This document shows positions 2,638 to 10,429 of a DNA stretch of 10,785 nucleotides, piece after piece. The stretch lies in the NCBI GenBank assembly GCA_041477655.1, contig JBGOUP010000026.1:1-10785 (forward strand). Direction: 5' to 3'. A program made the translations under genes and the position numbers. The notes under the pieces are model-generated. The model was not told the DNA's origin, did not search any database, and worked only from the letters and a program-made list of their open reading frames with translations. The stretch comes from JBGOUP01 sp041477655. GTDB lineage: Bacteria; Patescibacteriota; UBA1384; 2-12-FULL-50-11. Numbering within the stretch: the stretch's first letter is position 1; the number at the start of each line of letters is the position of its first letter.

Positions 2638-5355
2638 CTACCCGGATTCGGCTAAATTGCGCTGAAGTTTTGCCCAGTCAAGAGTTAGGCCAACCGACAA
2701 TTTTCGTAGCTCTTCAACCAAAATTACCGACAGGGCGACACCGACACAAACAAGGATGGTGGACAGATCGAGGCTAACCGTATGGAGGTAACGATGACCG
2801 AAAGGAGAGTAAACGGCCAATAGCTGGAGCAAGCAAGCGATTAAAAATGTTCCGGTGACTGTTGGGTTTTTAGTCGAGGAGGAGAAAGCGGATTGGCTAG
2901 TAGAACGTGAGTTAAAAATATTAAATATCTGGAACAAAACCAGGGTTGTTAGCACGGCAGTCTGGGCGTAAGCCAGATTAATACCGACAAACAGGTGAAA
3001 AACAAACAGCGAGCCGACCATCATCGTTAGGCCGATTATCAACGATCGGCTAATCAGGAAACGGTTTATTAGGCCTGTTTTGGGCTGACGCGGCGATTTG
3101 GCCATTAACCCTTCTTCGCCGCCCTCAACTGCCAGCGACAGGGTCATCACCCCATCGGTGACTAAATTCATCCATAAAATCTGGACGGCAACCAGTGGTA
3201 GCGGCAGTCCAAGAGCCAGGGCGCCAAGAATAGTTAGCGATTCGCCAAGACTGGTCGAGACCAGATAAAAAATCACTTTCTTTAAATTCTCCCAAATAAC
3301 CCGGCCCTCTTTAATAGCGCTAACGATCGCCGAGAGCTGGTTGTCTAGCAGAACCATTGCCGAGGCCTCGATGGCCACTTCGCTACTACGTGCACCTGGA
3401 GCAATGCCGATATCGGCTTTTTTCAACGCCGGGGCATCGTTAATGCCATCACCGGTCATACCGACAATTTCACCACTTCGGCGTAATCGCTCAATCAATT
3501 CTAATTTATCCAGCGGCGTCGCCCGGGCAATGACGCTGACTCTTTTAAGGTCAGCGCCGGACAAATCAGTCGCATGAATGATTCGGCCTTCGTCTAAGCC
3601 CAATCTCTTAGCAACGGCGGTGGCTGTCAACAAATGGTCGCCGGTGATCATGATTATCCTCAAACCGGCTTGATGAGCCAGCGAAATTGCCTGGCCGACA
3701 TCGGGACGGATCGGATCGGTCATACATAAGAAGCCAACCAATGTTAAATTATGACCGTGACCCGAAGATGGTTGGCTGTTTTTGGGCAGATCGTTGGAGG
3801 TTAAAACTCCCTTGGGCAGGTCGTTGTAAGCTATGGCCACTACTCGGTAACCCCGACTAGCCGCCTGGTTAGCCGCAACTTCGAAATTAGCCAGGGTTTG
3901 TTTCTGGCAACGAACTGGTCGTCCTTGAGGATTGAGGTAATAACTGGATTGGGCCAAAATCTTCTCTGGCGAACCCTTAATCACCATTCTACTAATAGCG
4001 CCTAGTTGGTGAGTTGAGCTTGAGTAGCCAAGAGCATGATTAAAAGGCATCTCTAAAATCTCCGGAAAACGTTTCTCTTCTTCAAAGGCGTAAAATCCGG
4101 CTTTGGCCGCTACCACCGCCAGAGCCGTTTCGGTCGGGTCGGTTAAGCTTCTGGCTTGATCATTTTTCAAATCGGCACGACTGATGGTGGACATGGTAGC
4201 CAAACTACAAAGCTCTAACAATGTTTTAACGGCCGGGTGTTTGACCGGATCAATCATCTGCTGTTCCTGGCTAAATGAGCCAGTCAGACCAAAGCCTCGA
4301 CCGGTTACCTCCACCACACTATCGGCGGTGATAATTTGCTCCACCATCAATTCGCCTTCAGTGATGGTGCCGGTTTTGTCTATACATAGCGTCGTCAAAC
4401 TACCGAGTGTCTCAATGGCCGAGAGTTGGCGAATAACGACATGACGGCGGAACATTCGCATCAAACCCACCGATAAACAGACGGTTAGGGCGATATGTAG
4501 ACCTTCAGGAACAATTGAGACCAACAGCGACAGAGTGATCGCCAGCATTTGATAGACCGGCACACCTCGAGCCAGACCGAGGAGCAGAGCTAAGAGTGAG
4601 ATAATCAGAGCCATCAAAATTAACCAGCGACCAAGTTTAGCCACGTTTTTCTCCAAATGAGTTGGTTCGGTTTTGAGTCGGATCACCTCTTTGGCAATTC
4701 GGCCCAGCTCGGTTCTATTGCCGGTAGCCACCACCACTGCCACCGCCCGACCGCTAACGACCAAAGTCGAGCTATACAGCATATTGTGACGATCGGCCAA
4801 AGTTGTTTCCAAACGAACGGTTGTTGAGCGTTTGGTGCTGGGCAGTGATTCGCCAGTTAGGGCGGACTCGTTAACACGCAGATCGCCGGCCTCAATGATT
4901 CGGGCATCGGCCGGGACTCGATCGCCGGCCTCGAGTATGATAATGTCCCCTTCAACCAACCACTTGGCCGGTATTTTTTCTTCGTTCGACTGACGAATGA
5001 CCCGAGCTTGGGGAGCCAGAACATGTTTGAGAGCAGATAGCGTCCGGTTGGCTCGATACTCTTGGTGGGTTCCAATAATGCTGTTGCCAACAATAACCAC
5101 GGCGATGACCACTACGTCTGTCCAATCGGCTCTGACAGCGCTAATAATAGCCGCGGCTAACAAAATAAGAACCAGCGGGCTTCGCCACTGGCGCAAAAAA
5201 ATCAACAGAATAGATGGAGGCTTGGCTTCAGACAAGACGTTGGCGCCCAGGCGTCCAAGTCGCAAGCGTACCTCGTGCGGGGACAAGCCGTGATGTTCGT
5301 TGGTTCGTAAACGCTTTATCAACTCATCCTTGGTTTCCGACCAATACGCCTCCAT
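2638..5355 (-). CDS. P2-type cation-transporting ATPase (Ca2+-ATPase-like)
   Basis: 905 aa, full length for a P2 ATPase. Visible in order: N-terminal cation-ATPase domain (1-45), M1-M2 (about 48-95), actuator domain with TGES at 167-170, M3-M4 (about 244-295) with PEGL at 283-286, phosphorylation site DKTGT with Asp326, nucleotide-binding KGSPE at 460-464, TGDGINDAP at 634-642, M5 with Glu705 (SLGES), M6 with NLVTDG (Asn730, Asp734), then four more C-terminal helices. Glu284, Glu705, Asn730 and Asp734 correspond to Ca2+ ligands in SERCA, which supports Ca2+ export, but P2 pumps for other cations share much of this. The Pro after PEGL in many pumps is His287 here. The ATG lacks a clear Shine-Dalgarno site. 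The receiver gene follows downstream. Confidence 0.93.
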   Translation of the reverse strand: MEAYWSETKDELIKRLRTNEHHGLSPHEVRLRLGRLGANVLSEAKPPSILLIFLRQWRSPLVLILLAAAIISAVRADWTDVVVIAVVIVGNSIIGTHQEYRANRTLSALKHVLAPQARVIRQSNEEKIPAKWLVEGDIIILEAGDRVPADARIIEAGDLRVNESALTGESLPSTKRSTTVRLETTLADRHNMLYSSTLVVSGRAVAVVVATGNRTELGRIAKEVIRLKTEPTHLEKNVAKLGRWLILMALIISLLALLLGLARGVPVYQMLAITLSLLVSIVPEGLHIALTVCLSVGLMRMFRRHVVIRQLSAIETLGSLTTLCIDKTGTITEGELMVEQIITADSVVEVTGRGFGLTGSFSQEQQMIDPVKHPAVKTLLELCSLATMSTISRADLKNDQARSLTDPTETALAVVAAKAGFYAFEEEKRFPEILEMPFNHALGYSSSTHQLGAISRMVIKGSPEKILAQSSYYLNPQGRPVRCQKQTLANFEVAANQAASRGYRVVAIAYNDLPKGVLTSNDLPKNSQPSSGHGHNLTLVGFLCMTDPIRPDVGQAISLAHQAGLRIIMITGDHLLTATAVAKRLGLDEGRIIHATDLSGADLKRVSVIARATPLDKLELIERLRRSGEIVGMTGDGINDAPALKKADIGIAPGARSSEVAIEASAMVLLDNQLSAIVSAIKEGRVIWENLKKVIFYLVSTSLGESLTILGALALGLPLPLVAVQILWMNLVTDGVMTLSLAVEGGEEGLMAKSPRQPKTGLINRFLISRSLIIGLTMMVGSLFVFHLFVGINLAYAQTAVLTTLVLFQIFNIFNSRSTSQSAFSSSTKNPTVTGTFLIACLLQLLAVYSPFGHRYLHTVSLDLSTILVCVGVALSVILVEELRKLSVGLTLDWAKLQRNLAESG

Positions 5356-5412
5356 GGTTTCAGCATATCGGATTTCTGCTTGGGTTGCCCAAAGCCACTT
5401 GACGTCAGGTCG

Positions 5413-5470
5413 AGATTATTCGATTGTGTAATTGTATATGGGAAAATCAATCGCAGATTATTCGATTGTG
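5413..5470. promoter_or_regulatory. direct repeats 42 bp apart upstream of the DUF378 gene
   Basis: The same 16 bases, AGATTATTCGATTGTG, occur at 5413-5428 and 5455-5470. The start-to-start distance of 42 bp equals four helical turns. A CGATTG (5421-5426) / CAATCG (5448-5453) inverted pair lies between them. The repeats occupy the divergent interval between the ATPase and the DUF378 gene, ending 26 bp before the GTG start. They could bind a regulator on one face of the DNA; this is an inference. Confidence 0.5.
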
Positions 5471-5496
5471 GATATATAGGGAAGGGGGTGATAGAC

Positions 5497-5718
5497 GTGA
5501 AGAAATTAACAGGAATGGACATGACGGCGATGATTTTGGTGGTTATCGGTGGACTAAACTGGGGATTAGTCGGATTCTTTAAATATGATCTAGTCGCCAG
5601 TATTTTTGGTGGCGCTGACAACATGATCGCCAGAATTATCTATGACTTGGTTGGTCTGTCGGCGCTTTATCTGCTTTTTGCCATGATGAAGTTTGGCCGA
5701 AACGATCAAGCAATGTGA
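5497..5718 (+). CDS. DUF378-family small membrane protein
   Basis: 73 aa from GTG 5497, chosen because GGGGGTGA (5484-5491) lies five bases upstream and the family match begins just after. An upstream in-frame ATG at 5380 gives an unrelated extension across the repeats. Key blocks are MILVVIGGLNWGLVGFF (helix 1), DLVASIFGG, then RIIYDLVGLSALYLLFAM (helix 2), the pattern of DUF378/YuzA-type proteins. These are small two-helix inner-membrane proteins of unknown function. The gene diverges from the ATPase and shares its upstream region, so joint control is possible. Confidence 0.85.
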   Translation: MKKLTGMDMTAMILVVIGGLNWGLVGFFKYDLVASIFGGADNMIARIIYDLVGLSALYLLFAMMKFGRNDQAM

Positions 5719-5759
5719 TCCGGCCAGGCTAGGGCTCGGCGGAAGGGTTTAGTTGACGT

Positions 5760-5783
5760 GCCTTAACCTAAGGCTGTTTGTTG
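5760..5783 (+). terminator. possible terminator after the DUF378 gene
   Basis: GCCTTA (5760-5765), loop ACC, TAAGGC (5769-5774), then TGTTTGTT. The stem is only 6 bp and the T-tract is broken. It lies between two convergent genes. Confidence 0.4.
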
Positions 5784-5813
5784 GTGGCTAGGTAGTATAA
5801 ACGGTTGGCCTGA

Positions 5814-6203
5814 TTAGTCCTCTTTTCGCTCCGTAATTACCAAGTGGTTGCCCTCGGTGTCCTTAAACCAAGCACAGCGACTGTTTGGGCCGGTTTTGGC
5901 AATCGAGTTGATAGTTCTGAAGCCCGGCTCGTCGTATTCTTCGAAGACTATTCCCTTGCTTTTAAGTTCATTGACTTCAGCCTCAATATTATCGACAAAC
6001 CAACCGGCGATAGTGTGATCGGCCTTGATATCCGCTCGCTGGTAAATTTCCGCTAGGGTTCCATTAGCCGACTCAAACAAACCGACGGTCTGGTCCTGGT
6101 TCTCCCGAACCATCTTCAGACCAAGCGTATCAACATAAAACTTCTTAGCTCGTTGGTAATCGAGAGCTGGAATCTGGGCGTGGATCGAATATTTATTTAA
6201 CAT
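5814..6203 (-). CDS. VOC-superfamily protein, second paralogue
   Basis: 129 aa from ATG 6203, preceded by AAAGGAG (6213-6207) with a 3-nt gap. A longer in-frame start at 6254 would add 17 residues without family similarity. Blocks shared with the protein at 743-1123 are IPALDYQRAKKFYVDTLGL (11-29), DHTIAGW (62-68), FEEYDEPGFRTI (87-98) and AWFKDTEGNHLVI (111-123). His8, His63 and Glu117 are plausible metal ligands, so this copy looks more like an intact metal-dependent VOC enzyme than the other. The substrate is unknown. It starts 47 nt downstream of the glycosyltransferase stop on the same strand and may be in its transcript. Confidence 0.88.
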   Translation of the reverse strand: MLNKYSIHAQIPALDYQRAKKFYVDTLGLKMVRENQDQTVGLFESANGTLAEIYQRADIKADHTIAGWFVDNIEAEVNELKSKGIVFEEYDEPGFRTINSIAKTGPNSRCAWFKDTEGNHLVITERKED

Positions 6204-6250
6204 TTTCTCCTTTCTTGCTTGGGCCAGTATAGGCCACTTATTTGCTTGAG

Positions 6251-7429
6251 TCACTGGGAATTTTTATGTCTAGCTAAGGAGTCCGAATAAAGGTTCTCAA
6301 ATAACCCCAGGCTTATGTCCAGCTCATGCTTGGCCACTAATTCCAAGCCTTTAGCGCCATAGTCGTGGCAAAGTTGAGGATTGTTTATCAAGCGTTCAAG
6401 GGAGATGGTTAAGTCTTCAACATCACCGGGTTTAAAGAGCAGGCCGTTTTGCTCGTGCTTAACCAGCTCCGGCAAAGCTCCGCCGTTGGCGGCAATCACC
6501 GGTTTGCTGGAGGCCATTGCTTCCATGGTGCTGATGCTTTGGGTTTCAATGTTCGATGGCATAACAAAAACATCAGCCAGCTCATAAACCGCCACTAAAT
6601 CTCCAGATTGATGATCGATCTGGCCGGTGAAAAACAAGGCTTTGGCTTGAATCAGATCTTCAAAGCGCTTTTTGATGTGCCCCAGTTCGTTGCCATCGCC
6701 GACAATCAATAGTTGGCAGGGTGTCTTTTGGCGAACTTTAGAGAAGGCGTTGATGAGCACATCCACTGATTTGTCTTTATCAACCCGACCGACGTAAAGA
6801 ATGGTTGAAACCTGTCCTAAACCCAAATTTGCCCTGGTCTCTGCCAACGGAAAGTAACTAAAGAACCGGTGGATATCGACACCGTTACTTAGGGTCACAA
6901 CTGGTTTGGTCACGCCCATTTTTTCAAGCGCTACCGCTACCATTTGGCTTGGCGCTACCACGGCGTCACAGCGGTTGTAAAACTTAACCACCCAGCCTCG
7001 GAAAAACGGCCGGGTCCAATTGCGAATGAATTTGGGCAGGTAGACCAGAATGTAATCGAGCATAAAATGATTTGAGACAATGACTGGGATGCCCTGTTCG
7101 CTGGCGGCGTCCTGAACATAGCGGCTCATAGCCATCGGGTCATTGACGTGAACGATGTCGGGCTTAGTCGTTTCGATAATGTCGTTAACAATCCGTCTAA
7201 CTCGAAAAGGCAAAAAGAAACCACTTCTAAGGGGGTTGCTGAATGAGCGCAGATTGTAGCGGGTCAAAGTTGGCGAAATAATCTCTTTGCTTGTCCGCAT
7301 TCGTCGAGCCGGCACGACTAATATAATTTCATGTCCGGATTTTTCTAAGTGCTGAATTAATAAATCCACAAAGACGGCCACGCCAGAAACATTAGGACGA
7401 TACGACATTGATGCCACTAGTATCTTCAT
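6251..7429 (-). CDS. GT4-family glycosyltransferase (GT-B fold)
   Basis: 392 aa from ATG 7429, where the typical family N-terminus MKILVASMSY begins. A GTG at 7459 and an ATG at 7441 are alternatives, and no start has a well-placed Shine-Dalgarno site. The N-terminal acceptor domain contains SGVAVFV, HVNDPM (94-99) and SNHFM (119-123). The C-terminal nucleotide-sugar domain has LYVGRVDKDK (211-220), LLIVGDG (240-246) and the E-x7-E signature Glu295/Glu303 in NIETQSISTMEAM. These fit retaining GT4 enzymes such as alpha-mannosyl- and glucosyl-transferases acting on lipids (PimB- or diacylglycerol-glucosyltransferase-like). The actual sugar and acceptor cannot be told. Family members act at the inner face of the membrane; no transmembrane helix is evident. 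Confidence 0.9.
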   Translation of the reverse strand: MKILVASMSYRPNVSGVAVFVDLLIQHLEKSGHEIILVVPARRMRTSKEIISPTLTRYNLRSFSNPLRSGFFLPFRVRRIVNDIIETTKPDIVHVNDPMAMSRYVQDAASEQGIPVIVSNHFMLDYILVYLPKFIRNWTRPFFRGWVVKFYNRCDAVVAPSQMVAVALEKMGVTKPVVTLSNGVDIHRFFSYFPLAETRANLGLGQVSTILYVGRVDKDKSVDVLINAFSKVRQKTPCQLLIVGDGNELGHIKKRFEDLIQAKALFFTGQIDHQSGDLVAVYELADVFVMPSNIETQSISTMEAMASSKPVIAANGGALPELVKHEQNGLLFKPGDVEDLTISLERLINNPQLCHDYGAKGLELVAKHELDISLGLFENLYSDSLARHKNSQ

Positions 7430-7467
7430 CCTAGATATCATAGCAAAGCAAAGCTTCACGAGCCTGG

Positions 7468-7523
7468 CTGAAGTCGCTATGCCAGCGACTACAACCGATT
7501 TCCCACTGTCCCGAGGACTTCAG
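7468..7523. other. inverted repeat with competing inner hairpin between divergent genes
   Basis: CTGAAGTC (7468-7475) is complemented by GACTTCAG (7516-7523). A second hairpin GTCGCT/AGCGAC (7473-7489) shares bases with the left arm, so the two folds exclude one another. It is located between the divergent glycosyltransferase and serine-hydrolase genes. Role unknown. Confidence 0.4.
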
Positions 7524-7571
7524 ATTGTTTTCAGGTTTGCTCTGTTTGATGGTTGGAGGTAAAGTTTAGGC

Positions 7572-8465
7572 ATGGAAGAGCTAATTTTCCGACCCAAAAA
7601 ACACTCCAGGCTGAAACATTTGGTCATAGCCGTATTCCTAGCAGTATTTATTACGCTGGGCTTGCGTTTTGGCATTCCAGTTAACCAAGCCAACGTTGAT
7701 GCCCAGGCAATTAGCCTGAAGAGCCTGACACCGAGTCCTCAACTAAGCCAACCCAAGACAGCTATCACTCAAACCATTGCTACTAGTCGAGTAAAAGCGG
7801 CCATCCAAAAAGTTCTCGACAGCCACCCCGAACTAAAGTTTGGCGTTAGTCTGACAGATTTAGACACCGATGATCATATAGATATTAACGGTGACCAATC
7901 TTTTATTGCCGCCAGCACGACCAAACTTATTACCGCCTGCTCGTTTCTCAAAAACGTTCAAGACGGCAAAGACAGTTTAGATGAGCCTGTTGGAATCTAC
8001 CCTGCCAGCTACCAACTCCAACAGCTAATCAATCAGAGTAATAACGACTCCTGGGATTATTTCAATAATATTCTTGGCTTCCAAGCCCAAGAACCTTACG
8101 CCGAATCAATCGGCGCTGGCTCATTTAAAAGCAATCCTAATTCCTGGACAGCTAACGATATGGCGAAACTTCTAAGCCAGCTCTACCAAGGCAAGCTACT
8201 AGACAAAAACAATACCGACCTGTTGTTGTCGTTTATGCACGAGACGATTGAAGAACGCTTCATCCCCCCGGCTCTGCCGGCCAATGCCAAGGTTTATCAC
8301 AAAACCGGCAATCTGGATGACCTAGCTCACGATGGGGCAATTATTGACGATGGTACCCACCGTTACGTCTTAGCCATTTTTTCCGATGGTCAGGGCAACT
8401 TTGATTATGATCAGCGAGCGGCCGTCTTCCACGATATCGTTAAAGCCGTCAACCCAAACGGGTAG
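7572..8465 (+). CDS. membrane-anchored serine hydrolase, class A beta-lactamase / DD-peptidase fold
   Basis: 297 aa; ATG 7572 with GGAGGT at 7555-7560 (11-nt gap, rather long). A short cytoplasmic basic N-terminus precedes one hydrophobic helix (about 16-34), then a Gln/Ser/Thr-rich linker to about residue 70. The catalytic domain carries the three hallmark motifs: Ser115-Thr-Thr-Lys118 (SxxK), Ser156-Asn-Asn158 (SxN) and Lys244-Thr-Gly246 (KTG). I see no clear Glu166-type omega-loop ExxLN, so efficient beta-lactam hydrolysis is doubtful and a peptidoglycan-related carboxypeptidase/transpeptidase or other serine hydrolase is more likely. The domain would face the outside of the membrane. It converges with the Pup-ligase-like gene, with 48 bp between the two stop codons. 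Confidence 0.87.
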   Translation: MEELIFRPKKHSRLKHLVIAVFLAVFITLGLRFGIPVNQANVDAQAISLKSLTPSPQLSQPKTAITQTIATSRVKAAIQKVLDSHPELKFGVSLTDLDTDDHIDINGDQSFIAASTTKLITACSFLKNVQDGKDSLDEPVGIYPASYQLQQLINQSNNDSWDYFNNILGFQAQEPYAESIGAGSFKSNPNSWTANDMAKLLSQLYQGKLLDKNNTDLLLSFMHETIEERFIPPALPANAKVYHKTGNLDDLAHDGAIIDDGTHRYVLAIFSDGQGNFDYDQRAAVFHDIVKAVNPNG

Positions 8466-8494
8466 TCTGAATTGTATTAATACCATTAAACGAA

Positions 8495-8515
8495 GACCTG
8501 GCGAGTTGCCAGGTC
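8495..8515 (-). terminator. terminator hairpin at the end of the Pup-ligase-like gene
   Basis: GACCTGGC/GCCAGGTC, 8-bp perfect stem with a 5-nt loop. On the minus strand it overlaps the TGA stop (8516-8514) and is followed by TTCGTTTAATGG. On the plus side the flank is purine-rich, so it acts mainly for the minus-strand gene. Confidence 0.6.
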
Positions 8516-9761
8516 AAAGAGGAAGTATTTCTGTCCCAAAGAGGCTAGTAATAGTACCCCAATCAATTGCCGTTGCTTCGCCCCGACGCACCGCCTCGGC
8601 TCGACGTTTGGCCCTGTGATACTTACTGGGCGAACTGGCGGCCGTTGCCAATTCAGTCGTAGAAAATGGGAAGTTTACTTCGATATCTCCAGCTAGAGCC
8701 GTGTACAGAGATCTTTGAGGGTCAATATGATGATACTCAAGCGCCACCGAGTCCATAGCCGGTGATCCGTATTTAAACCCCCTTTCATGGGCCACCTCGA
8801 GGATATGAAGTTTGGTTGGCCAGTCTAGGATTCCAACCGCTTCGCGCCAGTTACTAGTTACGACGTTAAGCATCCGTTCCCAGAGCTGGACAATGCCGGC
8901 GTGCCAATCCGGCAACAAGTTCTTCTTGGCGTACTGCTTAACTGTATTAAGATATTCCCACTGGACAGCTAGCCCAACCTGCCAGGCTAATCTCACTGCT
9001 GAGTCCGGCAAAGAGCCACTGGTCAGTACTGGTGTGGCATGGTTTAAATAATACATTTCGACGACAGGCTCGGCGTAAGCGACATTTCGAAAGCTAGCGC
9101 CTAGCTCTATAATCCAGATGACTAAGGCCGTTGAGCCAAGCTTTAAGAGCGTTGCCCAAGGTGAAACATTTGTATCGCCGACTATCAAGTGAAGCCGTTC
9201 GTACCTCTCCGAGTCAAGCGAATTTTCCTCGCGAGTATTAATGATCGGCCTGTTCATGATGGTTTCGGAACCAAGTGTTTGTTCTATGTAGTGCGATCGT
9301 TGACTTAGATAGTACTGGCCCTGATTTAAACTCCCGGATCCTGTTAAGACTATCCTTGAAACCAGAAACGACAAAAGATCATCGTAAATCTCGTTTCGAT
9401 AACCCTTATCGATCAAGTAGTTCTCATGACAACCAAAAGTAGCCATCTCCTCCTCGTTCTTGACATCGATTGCTTCGTTGACTCGATAGACGTCAACCGA
9501 TTTTCTGACTCGACGTGCGGCGTTCCAAACAATCAAGTCGCCGGCGTGATGGTAGACTGTTGCCTCAAATGGATCAAGGCATTCTGGCGTAGCATGTTCA
9601 AGATGTTTGCCAATATCAACATACATCTTGCCGCCGTTGAGGAGAAATCCGGCATGGCAACCTCGCACCTTTTCTAAAAGAAGTTCTGCCTCTTCTTGAC
9701 CGGTTGCAAGATCAAAACTACCATATTCAGTTTCCGTGCCGATCAGGGATTTGTTGAACAT
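8514..9761 (-). CDS. Pup ligase/deamidase family protein, PafA-like
   Basis: 415 aa from ATG 9761, chosen because AGGTGG (9772-9767) lies five bases upstream; a GTG at 9770 falls inside that site. The glutamine-synthetase-like catalytic domain shows GTETEYG (8-14, Mg/ATP glutamates), NGGKMYVDIGKH (42-53) with the presumed catalytic base Asp49, HATPE (56-60), GCHENYL (110-116), LSQRSHYIE (152-160), RPIINTREE (171-179), HLIVGDTN (191-198) and DWPTKLHILE (313-322). The long Dop-specific loop after the first strand is missing, and DIGKH and GCHENYL resemble PafA (DVGSH, GCHENYL) more than Dop (DHAHPEY, GSHENYL), so ligase activity is the better guess. PafA joins the C-terminal Glu of Pup to target lysines for proteasomal degradation. 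No Pup, Dop, ARC/Mpa or proteasome gene lies nearby. Confidence 0.88.
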   Translation of the reverse strand: MFNKSLIGTETEYGSFDLATGQEEAELLLEKVRGCHAGFLLNGGKMYVDIGKHLEHATPECLDPFEATVYHHAGDLIVWNAARRVRKSVDVYRVNEAIDVKNEEEMATFGCHENYLIDKGYRNEIYDDLLSFLVSRIVLTGSGSLNQGQYYLSQRSHYIEQTLGSETIMNRPIINTREENSLDSERYERLHLIVGDTNVSPWATLLKLGSTALVIWIIELGASFRNVAYAEPVVEMYYLNHATPVLTSGSLPDSAVRLAWQVGLAVQWEYLNTVKQYAKKNLLPDWHAGIVQLWERMLNVVTSNWREAVGILDWPTKLHILEVAHERGFKYGSPAMDSVALEYHHIDPQRSLYTALAGDIEVNFPFSTTELATAASSPSKYHRAKRRAEAVRRGEATAIDWGTITSLFGTEILPL

Positions 9762-9816
9762 ACAGACCACCTACTAAGTAAAGGTTCGTAGGCGAAGTAT
9801 ACCCCAAATCTCGGCT

Positions 9817-9846
9817 ATCATAAACAGCCGTTAGTCCACCGGTCAA
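9817..9846 (-). promoter_or_regulatory. promoter of the Pup-ligase-like gene
   Basis: Minus strand TTGACC (9846-9841), an 18-bp spacer, then TATGAT (9822-9817): five of six consensus bases in each box. A second -10-like TATACT lies nearer the gene at 9801-9796 with a poor -35 (TTTATG), so there may be two start sites. Confidence 0.6.
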
Positions 9847-9868
9847 ATATAGATAGAGGCTGATCCTT

Positions 9869-10330
9869 CTACTTGTAGTAACTTTTGATCTGGAACAGGA
9901 AATAGAAACTAACCAGGCTACCGATGATTAAGGAGATAATCTGAAGTCGAAGCAAGCTCTCTAAGGCAGTTAGCAGAGCCACCCAAAACAGAATTTTCCA
10001 GGCGCTACGTTTGCGGGCAAATAGGCCAGGCAAGGCGATTAGCTCAAGCAATAACAGACCGATGCCAAAGATTATCGAGACCAACCAGCCAAAGCCGGCG
10101 GTGGCACCAGCAACAACAGCAAACGGGAGCAGGAAACTGGAAATGCCAAAAGCCAGCAAGAGAGCCGGCAGGGCCAAGACCAAAATTATCAAGGTTACCC
10201 AAGGAGTTAGGCTGACAATCACTTCCTTAACATTATTTGGCAGAGCTGGGGCTTTACTGAAGAACTTTTCTAATATCTCCTCCAAACCGTTGCTCGAACC
10301 ACCCGACGTGGACGATGTTTGTTGATCCAT
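9869..10330 (-). CDS. conserved-looking four-helix membrane protein, function unknown
   Basis: 153 aa from ATG 10330, preceded by GGAGGTGA (10339-10332), a perfect anti-Shine-Dalgarno match; the longer reading frame to 10363 is less likely. The N-terminus is a Ser/Gly/Gln-rich disordered stretch (1-15) and an amphipathic helix (about 16-45). Four hydrophobic helices follow, roughly at 42-65, 67-96, 108-122 and 128-147. Notable short motifs are IALPGLFARKRSAWKILFW and the end FLFQIKSYYK. Proteins with this layout are familiar from candidate-phylum genomes, but I know no assigned function. It has its own strong ribosome site and lies upstream of the Pup-ligase-like gene on the same strand, with a separate promoter between them. 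Confidence 0.8.
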   Translation of the reverse strand: MDQQTSSTSGGSSNGLEEILEKFFSKAPALPNNVKEVIVSLTPWVTLIILVLALPALLLAFGISSFLLPFAVVAGATAGFGWLVSIIFGIGLLLLELIALPGLFARKRSAWKILFWVALLTALESLLRLQIISLIIGSLVSFYFLFQIKSYYK

Positions 10331-10393
10331 TTCACCTCCGATTAATCCCGATTCGACTCTCAACTACGATACCCGGGCTATATACTTTAGACT

Positions 10394-10424
10394 AGCTGGC
10401 TTTACTGACATTGCAAGCCCAGCT
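10394..10424 (-). other. hairpin just downstream of tRNA-Gln
   Basis: AGCTGGGCTT (10424-10415) pairs with AAGCCAGCT (10402-10394) with one bulged G. It sits six bases past the tRNA discriminator. It has no U-tract, so it may be a weak terminator or an end-processing structure. Confidence 0.35.
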
Positions 10425-10429
10425 CGTTG

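Noticed and set aside
4997..5402. Plus-strand open frames inside the ATPase 5' region
   Set aside because: They are opposite-strand shadows of a full-length P2 ATPase and lack ribosome sites.
9771..9868. Pup- or UBact-like small gene beside the ligase
   Set aside because: The gap holds a promoter and no open frame of useful length or with a GG-x C-terminus on either strand.
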